Assembly (NCBI GenBank): GCA_005883245.1
Contig: VAXT01000070.1
Span: forward strand, 1 to 9,873
DNA from: Actinomycetota bacterium
GTDB lineage: Bacteria; Actinomycetota; Thermoleophilia; Gaiellales; Gaiellaceae
Direction of reading: 5' to 3'
Length of the DNA stretch: 9,873 bases
The notes under the pieces are model-generated. The model saw only the letters and a list, made by a program, of their open reading frames with translations. It did not search any database and had not been told where the DNA came from. A program made the translations under genes and the position numbers. Shown here one piece after another: positions 5,119 to 9,873 of the stretch. Every line of letters starts with the position of its first letter. The stretch's first letter is position 1.

Positions 5119-6998
5119 TGGTCCTGCAACTCCCTTTGGGGCCGATGCCAGCCCGCGATCGAACCCGCGACAAGGATGCAGCCGAGGGTCGCGACTCCGT
5201 ACAGGTGCAAGAGGAGCCCGAAGAAGACGACCGAGAACGCGAGCGCGAGGACGAACGGCCAGATCGACTCGCTCGGCATGTGCAGCTCCTCCTCGGCCTC
5301 GCCCTCGAGGACGGTCGTCGCGAGCGTCTGGTGCCCGTCGACGAGGAGCAGCTCGCCGCGCTCGAGTCGAAGCGCGTCCTGCCGCCGGTCCTCGAGGTCC
5401 CAGTTGGGGTCGGCGCTCCGCACGATGGGGATCACGGGGAAGTTGAAATGCGGCGGCGGCGAGCTCGTCGACCACTCGAGCGTGTTGCCGCCCCACGGGT
5501 CGGAGAGGGCGGGAGCTCCGCGCCTCAGCGACCACAGGACGTTGAGGACGATCACGAGAATCCCCGCCGCGAGCACGCCCGACCCGATCGTCGAGAGCAG
5601 GTTGTAGGCGTCCCAGCCGAGCCCGCTCGGATACGTGTAGACACGCCGGGGCATGCCCAGCAGCCCAGAGACGTGCATCGGGAAGAACGTCAGGTTGAAC
5701 CCGACGAACACGAGCCAGAAGCTCACCTGGCCGGCGAGCTCGTGGTACATCCGGCCGCTCATCTTCGGGAACCAGTAGTGGACGCCGGCGAAGATCGGGA
5801 AGACGGCCCCGCCGAAGAGCACGTAGTGGAAGTGCGCGACGACGAAGTACGAGTCGGTCGTCTGCTGGTCGAACGGCACGGCGGCGAACATGACGCCCGT
5901 CAGCCCGCCGATCACGAAGACGACGACGAAGCCGAGCACGTACAGGAACGGCGTCTTCAACACCGGGCGCCCGGTCAGCATCGTCGCGAGCCACGCGAAG
6001 ATCTGAATCCCACTCGGGATCACGATCATGAAGCTCGCCGCGGAGAAGAAGGTCATCGAGATCTGCGGGAGCCCGGTCGCGAACATGTGGTGCACCCACA
6101 CGCCGAAGCCGACGATCCCCGTGAGCACGGTTGCGAGCGCGAGCCACTCGTAGCCAACGATCGAGCGCCGGGAGAAGACTGGCACGACCGAGGAGACGAT
6201 TCCGATCGCGGGCAGGAAGATGATGTAGACGTCGGGGTGCCCGAAGATCCAGAACAGGTGCTGCCAGAGGAGCGGGTCGCCTCCGTGCGCGGGCTGGAAG
6301 AAGTGGAAGCCCCAGTTGCGCTCGAGCTCGAGCATTGTGTTCGCCACCGTCAGCGAGGGCAGCGCGAAGATGACCGCGAACGACGTCGCCAGCACCGCCC
6401 AGCAGAAGAGCGGCATGCGATTGATCGACATCCCGGGCGCGCGGAGCTTGAAGATCGTGACGATGAAGTTCGCCGCGCCGGCGGTCGTAGAGATCGTGAT
6501 GAAGATCAGCCCGAGCGCGTAGAAGTCGATGTTCTTGTCCGGGGTGAACGCCTTCTCCGAGAGCGGGACGTAGTTGAACCAGCCGTCGTTGGGAGCGAGC
6601 CCGAACGGGACGCTCGAGTAGATGAACAGGCCGGACGCGAGGAAGATCCAGTAGCTGAGCGCGTTCAGCCGCGGGAACGCCATGTCGCGCGCTCCGATCA
6701 TCAGCGGGACGAGGTAGTTGCCGAAGCCGGAGAGCATCGGCGTCACGAACAGGAAGATCATCGTCGTGCCGTGGAGGCTGAACAGCTGGTCGAAGGTCTC
6801 CGGCGAGACAAGGCCCTCCCGCGGCCGGGCGAGCTGCGCGCGCATGACGAGCGCTTCGATGCCCGCGGCGACGAAGAACGCGAAGGCGGTGAAGAGGTAG
6901 CGGATCCCGATCCGCTTGTGGTCGACCGAGGTCAGGAAGCTGACGATCCCGGCGGGCTCGGCCCAGACCTTCTCCAGCCGCTCGACGTGCGCCTCCAC
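5115..6998 (-). CDS. ctaD: caa3 oxidase subunit I with fused subunit-IV-like tail (CtaD)
   Basis: The catalytic heme-copper subunit reduces O2 at the heme a3/CuB centre. Visible ligands are His76 and His391 (low-spin heme), His389 (heme a3), and His254, His303 and His304 (CuB). Tyr258 is the cross-linked tyrosine. D-channel entry residues Asp105 and Asn112 lie in RDMAFPRLN. Two proton-path residues deviate: HPEVY reads HPDVY (254-258), and PTGIK of the K-channel reads PSGIQ with Gln332. At 627 residues it has an extra tail. Residues 573-617 contain two membrane helices with MPSESIWPFVLAL, resembling the second half of actinobacterial subunit IV (CtaF), for which no separate gene is seen. The GTG at 6998 overlaps the ctaC TAG by one base and has GGAGAG about nine bases upstream. 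Confidence 0.97.
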   Translation of the reverse strand: MEAHVERLEKVWAEPAGIVSFLTSVDHKRIGIRYLFTAFAFFVAAGIEALVMRAQLARPREGLVSPETFDQLFSLHGTTMIFLFVTPMLSGFGNYLVPLMIGARDMAFPRLNALSYWIFLASGLFIYSSVPFGLAPNDGWFNYVPLSEKAFTPDKNIDFYALGLIFITISTTAGAANFIVTIFKLRAPGMSINRMPLFCWAVLATSFAVIFALPSLTVANTMLELERNWGFHFFQPAHGGDPLLWQHLFWIFGHPDVYIIFLPAIGIVSSVVPVFSRRSIVGYEWLALATVLTGIVGFGVWVHHMFATGLPQISMTFFSAASFMIVIPSGIQIFAWLATMLTGRPVLKTPFLYVLGFVVVFVIGGLTGVMFAAVPFDQQTTDSYFVVAHFHYVLFGGAVFPIFAGVHYWFPKMSGRMYHELAGQVSFWLVFVGFNLTFFPMHVSGLLGMPRRVYTYPSGLGWDAYNLLSTIGSGVLAAGILVIVLNVLWSLRRGAPALSDPWGGNTLEWSTSSPPPHFNFPVIPIVRSADPNWDLEDRRQDALRLERGELLLVDGHQTLATTVLEGEAEEELHMPSESIWPFVLALAFSVVFFGLLLHLYGVATLGCILVAGSIAGWHRPQRELQDQ

Positions 6999-7912
6999 TA
7001 CTGCAGGCTCTCCAGGTAGCGGACGAGGGCCTGGATCTCCGGCTCAGGGAGGCCGAGCTTCGGCATCTTGTTCCCTGGCTTGATCCGCTGCGGGTCGCGG
7101 ATCCAGTCGGCGAGCTGCTCGGGTGTGTTCGTCAGCGTTCCGGCGCCGATCGTCTGCCGCAGGCCGAAGTGGCTGAGGTCGGGGCCGAAACGGCTCTGCT
7201 GGGGTGCGCCCGAGATCGCGTGGCAGCCGCTGCACCCGGAACCGACGAAGGCGCTCAGCCCGGCGGACGCGGGCGCCGGCTTCGCCTCGTTCGTCAGCCA
7301 CCGGTCGAACCGCGTCTGCGGCTCGGCGATCACGAGCAGCGCCATGTTCCCGTGCTCGACGCCGCAGAACTCGGCGCACTGGCCGCGAAAGACGCCCGCC
7401 TTGTTCGCGTCGAAGACGACCGAGCTCGTCTGGCCGGGGATGACGTCGATCTTGCGGTTCAGCCGCGGCACCCAGAGGCTGTGGATCACGTCGTCGCTGG
7501 TCACGCGGATCTCGACCGGGACGCCGACGGGAATGTGGATCTCGTTCGACGTGCGGATCGATCGGCTGCGGTAGTAGACGTCCCAGAACCATTGGCGGCC
7601 GACCACGTCGATCGTCATCCGGGCGTTCTTGCCGGCCGGAGAGACGGCCGGGAGCGTGGCGACGCTCGCGAAGAAGAGGGAGATCACGACGACTGCGGGC
7701 ACGACGACGCCGGCGATCGCGACGAACTTCGTCGCGCCTCGGCTCGTGCTGCGATCCGGCTCTCCGCCGCCTCGGCGCCGCAGCACACCGACGAGGAGCA
7801 GCGCGACGACGACGAAGAAGACGATCACCGAAACGACGAAGAGGATCCACCAGAGGTCTGCGATCGCCTGTGCGGCGTGGCTGGCCGGCTTCAGGGTCGA
7901 CTGGTCGCGCAT
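6998..7912 (-). CDS. ctaC: caa3 oxidase subunit II with fused cytochrome c (CtaC/CoxB)
   Basis: A 304-residue protein that takes electrons from the bc complex through a C-terminal cytochrome c and the CuA centre. Two membrane helices lie at about 20-44 and 63-85, followed by WFWDVYY (108-114). CuA ligands are His144, Cys179, Cys183, His187 and Met190, in CAEFCGVEHGNM. The fused heme domain has CSGCH (227-231) and probable distal Met283 in NKMP, which defines a caa3-type enzyme. The N-terminus shows no lipobox or cleavable signal; the pattern LKPASHAAQAIADLWW is ordinary for this subfamily. The ATG overlaps the nrfD stop by one base (TGATG), and there is no obvious ribosome site, so translation is probably coupled to the dehydrogenase module. 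Confidence 0.96.
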   Translation of the reverse strand: MRDQSTLKPASHAAQAIADLWWILFVVSVIVFFVVVALLLVGVLRRRGGGEPDRSTSRGATKFVAIAGVVVPAVVVISLFFASVATLPAVSPAGKNARMTIDVVGRQWFWDVYYRSRSIRTSNEIHIPVGVPVEIRVTSDDVIHSLWVPRLNRKIDVIPGQTSSVVFDANKAGVFRGQCAEFCGVEHGNMALLVIAEPQTRFDRWLTNEAKPAPASAGLSAFVGSGCSGCHAISGAPQQSRFGPDLSHFGLRQTIGAGTLTNTPEQLADWIRDPQRIKPGNKMPKLGLPEPEIQALVRYLESLQ

Positions 7913-8802
7913 CAACGCGAGGCGCGAGCTTCGATCCGTGCGCGCTGGGGGACGACGGTGTACTTCGGGTCGCGCGCCGAGGCGGAGCCGGCTTTGAAGA
8001 TGGCCCAGCGCTCGAAAGCCCCGCTGGCGAGCAGGAGCGAACCGCCGAGGATCGCACCGGGTCGCTTCCGTCCGCCGACGGCGAGTAGCGCGCCGCCGGC
8101 GAGCGTGAGGCCCTTTGCGAGCTTCGCGTAGCGGCCGCTCGCGCCCTGGTGGTACGGCTCGCCGACGAGCGCGCCCAGCCGCCTCTCCATCGCCTTGAGG
8201 GCGGCGACCTCTGCGACAGCCCCCGCGAGCGCGAGTGCCCGGGCAGGGCGCGCTGCCCGGGCCGGCGTGGCGATCGCGGCCGCGGCGCCCGCGGTCGCGG
8301 CAGCGCCGCTCCCGAAGGCGAACGGGAGCTCGCGGCGCGCGTCGTGCCAGACCGGGATGGAAGTGTCGGCGACAAGCGCTCCCGTGTAGGTCGACATCCC
8401 CAGCCCGAGCAATCCCGACGCGACACCGGCGGTCGTTCGCAGTCTCGGACAGAGACCAAGCACGTCGAGCGTCGCAGCCAGTCCCGTCGTCGCCCCGTGG
8501 CCGGCCACGAGCCAGCTGCCGACGCTCATCGGCGACGTGACCTTGAAGACGCGCAGCATGTTGAGGAAGCGTTCGGGGCGGCCGAGATCCTTGATCAAGA
8601 GCAACGGATTCACGGCGCTCGCCCCCGCCGCGACGAGGAGGGCGCGCCGCGCGAGCAGGTCGTTCCCGGACAGGCGGGCCGCCGCAGCAAGCCCCGAGGC
8701 CGCGCCCGACAGCCCGCCTGTGAAGAAGTACCACGCGATCTCCGGTTTCCAAACCGGCTCTTTGAGAATCGGCTGTCCGTAGTAGGAGCGGGCCTCCGTC
8801 AT
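7912..8802 (-). CDS. nrfD: NrfD/PsrC-type quinone-reactive membrane subunit
   Basis: A 296-residue integral membrane protein of the NrfD family, which passes electrons between a four-cluster iron-sulfur subunit and the quinone pool without heme. Family signatures are KPEIAWYFFTGGLSGA (19-34), DLGRPERFLNMLRVFK (72-87), SPMSVGSW (90-97) and YTGALVADTSIPVWHDAR (139-156). Its ATG overlaps the fdhB stop as ATGA, so it is the membrane anchor of that dehydrogenase in place of the cytochrome b FdnI. The central Ala/Arg-rich section around residues 180-190 is encoded by a strong inverted repeat. The acceptor is most likely menaquinone, by analogy with other Actinobacteria. The direction of electron flow (quinone reduction) is inferred from the formate dehydrogenase context. 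Confidence 0.93.
   Translation of the reverse strand: MTEARSYYGQPILKEPVWKPEIAWYFFTGGLSGAASGLAAAARLSGNDLLARRALLVAAGASAVNPLLLIKDLGRPERFLNMLRVFKVTSPMSVGSWLVAGHGATTGLAATLDVLGLCPRLRTTAGVASGLLGLGMSTYTGALVADTSIPVWHDARRELPFAFGSGAAATAGAAAAIATPARAARPARALALAGAVAEVAALKAMERRLGALVGEPYHQGASGRYAKLAKGLTLAGGALLAVGGRKRPGAILGGSLLLASGAFERWAIFKAGSASARDPKYTVVPQRARIEARASR
8237..8262. repeat. Perfect 10-bp inverted repeat inside nrfD
   Basis: GCCCGGGCAG at 8237-8246 and CTGCCCGGGC at 8253-8262 are perfect inverted copies around a 6-base loop. Because each arm contains the palindrome GCCCGGGC, the arms are also partial direct repeats, encoding the repeated P-A-R-A in the protein. It may be a chance product of Ala/Arg codons at high GC. 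Confidence 0.5.
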
Positions 8803-9680
8803 CTCGCCAGGGCGATTGCTCCGACGATCGTGGCGCCTACCAGACCCGCCGCTGCTGCGGCGGCGCCCCAGATCTGTCCGAGGTTGCGCGTCGTGACGAC
8901 CGGGTCTGGCGGGAGGCCGTAGACCTCGGGGTCGTCGAGGAGGAGGAAGAACGCGCCGAAGCCCCCGATGCCGTCGTCCGGGTCGTCGCCGTACAGGCGC
9001 GCGCTCTCGACGCCCGACTCTACGAGGTGCTCACAGCGCTCGCGCGCCGTGGCGACGAGCTCGTCGAGCGGGCCGAACTGGATCGAGTCCGTGGGGCAGG
9101 CTTTCGCGCAGGCCGGCTCCATTCCGTCCTGCAGCCGGTCGTAACAGAGCGTGCACTTGTGGGCGCCCCCGTCATGCGCAGCGAGGCCGTGCTCGACGCC
9201 CTGGTCGCGCTCTCGACGGCTGATCACGCCGAATGGGCAGGCCGGTATGCAGTAGCCGCAGCCGTTGCAGACTTCGTCCTGGATGACGACGGTGCCGAAC
9301 TCCGTGCGGAAGATCGCGCCCGTCGGGCAGACGTCGAGGCACGCCGCGTGCGTGCAGTGCTTGCACACGTCGGAGCTCATCAGCCACTGGTCGATGCCGT
9401 CTCCGTCGCGCACGCTGCGCTCGATGAAGGCAACGTGGCGCCACGTGCTCGCGCTCAGCTCGCCGGTGTTGTCGAACGAATTGCCCGTCCAGGTGAAACC
9501 GTCCTCGGGGACGAGGTTCCACTCCTTGCAGGCGACCTCGCAGGCCTTGCACCCGATGCAGACGGACGTGTCCGTGAAGAACCCCATCCGCGGCTGTGCC
9601 TCCGCCCCGTAGGACAAGTGCCCATCGGCCGTCTTCAAGTGGCCCCCCAAGCCATGTCCCGGGACCTGGTCCCAGGACAT
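8799..9680 (-). CDS. fdhB: Formate dehydrogenase iron-sulfur (beta) subunit, four [4Fe-4S] clusters
   Basis: A 293-residue FdnH/HybA-like subunit that relays electrons from the molybdopterin subunit to the membrane. Sixteen cysteines form four cluster motifs: 41/44/47/51 (CIGCKACEVAC), 106/109/114/118, 138/141/144/148 and 176/179/191/195. A hydrophobic C-terminus (about 266-291) is a membrane anchor. The start at 9680 has TGAGG five bases upstream, but it lies inside a 33-bp palindrome that encodes residues M-S-W-D-Q-V-P-G-H-G. A second candidate start is Met32 (ATG at 9587), directly before GFFTDTSVCIGC, with GGAGG 11 bases upstream. I keep the longer form because relatives usually have an N-terminal extension. 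The stop overlaps nrfD as ATGA. Formate specificity comes from the partial upstream gene, so another molybdopterin substrate is possible. Confidence 0.93.
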   Translation of the reverse strand: MSWDQVPGHGLGGHLKTADGHLSYGAEAQPRMGFFTDTSVCIGCKACEVACKEWNLVPEDGFTWTGNSFDNTGELSASTWRHVAFIERSVRDGDGIDQWLMSSDVCKHCTHAACLDVCPTGAIFRTEFGTVVIQDEVCNGCGYCIPACPFGVISRRERDQGVEHGLAAHDGGAHKCTLCYDRLQDGMEPACAKACPTDSIQFGPLDELVATARERCEHLVESGVESARLYGDDPDDGIGGFGAFFLLLDDPEVYGLPPDPVVTTRNLGQIWGAAAAAAGLVGATIVGAIALAR

Positions 9681-9683
9681 GGC
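9651..9683. repeat. 33-bp near-perfect palindrome containing the fdhB start codon
   Basis: GCCATGTCC (9651-9659) pairs with GGACATGGC (9675-9683), and the inner GGGACC and GGTCCC flank a single T at 9667. The only mismatch (9660/9674) becomes a G-U pair in the minus-strand RNA. The transcript could form a roughly 15-bp hairpin that holds the AUG at 9680-9678 in its first arm. The sequence looks like a mobile or dispersed palindromic unit, since a second inverted copy lies beside it. Confidence 0.8.
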
Positions 9684-9694
9684 CGCCTCAGCCT

Positions 9695-9716
9695 TGTCTC
9701 GGGACCAGGTCCCGGG
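9695..9716. repeat. Second, inverted copy of the palindromic unit between fdhA and fdhB
   Basis: Positions 9701-9716 are the exact reverse complement of 9658-9673 (16 bases), and TGTC at 9695-9698 extends the match to 20 of 22. It is itself a shorter palindrome around A9707. The two units lie about 12 bases apart in opposite orientation, so the RNA can form two small hairpins or one long one. Confidence 0.75.
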
Positions 9717-9738
9717 CCGTGTTCGATGCGGACACGTC

Positions 9739-9873
9739 TCACAGCTCGACGTCCTGTTTGCCCTCGCGAACGACGGTCGGCGGGCGGTGGGCCTCCACGA
9801 AGCGCGGCAGGCCCCGGCCGCGCGGTCTGCGGCCCGCCCTGATGTCGCAGCTCGCCGCCTTCACCTCCTGGAT
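9739..9873 (-). CDS. fdhA: Formate dehydrogenase molybdopterin (alpha) subunit, C-terminal end only
   Basis: The last 44 codons and TGA stop of a gene entering from the right edge. The segment KAASCDIRAGRRPRGRGLP near the visible start resembles the C-terminal tail of actinobacterial FDH-N-type catalytic subunits, and the chain ends with an acidic/hydrophobic D-V-E-L. The next gene encodes a matching four-cluster subunit 58 bases downstream, which supports the reading. The active site, the Tat signal and any selenocysteine or cysteine ligand to molybdenum lie outside the window, so formate as substrate is likely but not proven. Confidence 0.7.
   Translation of the reverse strand: MQEVKAASCDIRAGRRPRGRGLPRFVEAHRPPTVVREGKQDVEL

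Noticed and set aside
4501..6147. Upstream extension of ctaE to 6147
   Set aside because: The extra 343 residues are a shadow of ctaD in another frame. The ATG at 5118 overlaps the ctaD stop and begins a normal subunit III.
5064..7019. Long plus-strand open frame of 651 codons opposite ctaD
   Set aside because: The translation is a low-complexity Arg/Glu/Asp/His string antisense to a fully recognisable oxidase subunit I, so it is a shadow frame.
1..9873. CRISPR array, tRNA, rRNA, insertion sequence or integrase signals
   Set aside because: No spaced direct repeats, cloverleaf-like segments or transposase/integrase motifs were seen on either strand; all long stretches are explained by respiratory genes.

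Overview
This is a GC-rich, densely packed bacterial window in which every supported gene lies on the minus strand. Transcription therefore runs from about position 9873 down to position 1. The family variants point to an actinobacterium: a diheme QcrC, a three-membrane-helix Rieske protein with a Tat-like motif, PDWY rather than PEWY in cytochrome b, and a short five-helix-type oxidase subunit III. The c-heme-bearing (caa3) oxidase suggests a deep lineage such as Thermoleophilia/Gaiellales. That placement is an inference from family features, not a measured phylogeny.

Layout in transcription order. (1) Formate dehydrogenase module: the last 44 codons of a molybdopterin catalytic subunit (9739-9873), a four-cluster [4Fe-4S] subunit (8799-9680) and an NrfD-type quinone-reactive membrane subunit (7912-8802). 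(2) caa3-type cytochrome c oxidase: subunit II with a fused cytochrome c (6998-7912), subunit I with a fused subunit-IV-like tail (5115-6998), subunit III (4501-5118) and a small two-cysteine membrane protein (4158-4499). (3) bc complex: diheme cytochrome c QcrC (3457-4161), Rieske protein QcrA (2489-3460), a candidate 36-codon ORF (2382-2492) and cytochrome b QcrB (1162-2385). (4) A lipoprotein predicted to be a beta-propeller (65-1165). The start of a further gene appears at 1-20.

From fdhB onward the genes overlap by 1 or 4 nucleotides or are 1 nucleotide apart, so they look like one translationally coupled polycistron. The only gap above 50 bases within the respiratory genes, between fdhA and fdhB, carries a pair of palindromic repeats. 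No internal promoter or convincing rho-independent terminator was seen. Read together, the operon encodes a near-complete formate-to-oxygen chain: formate is oxidised at FdhA, electrons pass through FdhB to quinone at NrfD, quinol is oxidised by QcrABC, and caa3 reduces O2.

Points that deserve a second look: QcrB is about 33-35 residues short between heme-ligand helices B and D; subunit I has Gln in place of the K-channel lysine and Asp in place of the D-channel glutamate; a 33-bp palindrome contains the fdhB start codon; and the QcrB-coupled lipoprotein and the two-cysteine small membrane protein are possible unrecognised subunits or assembly factors.
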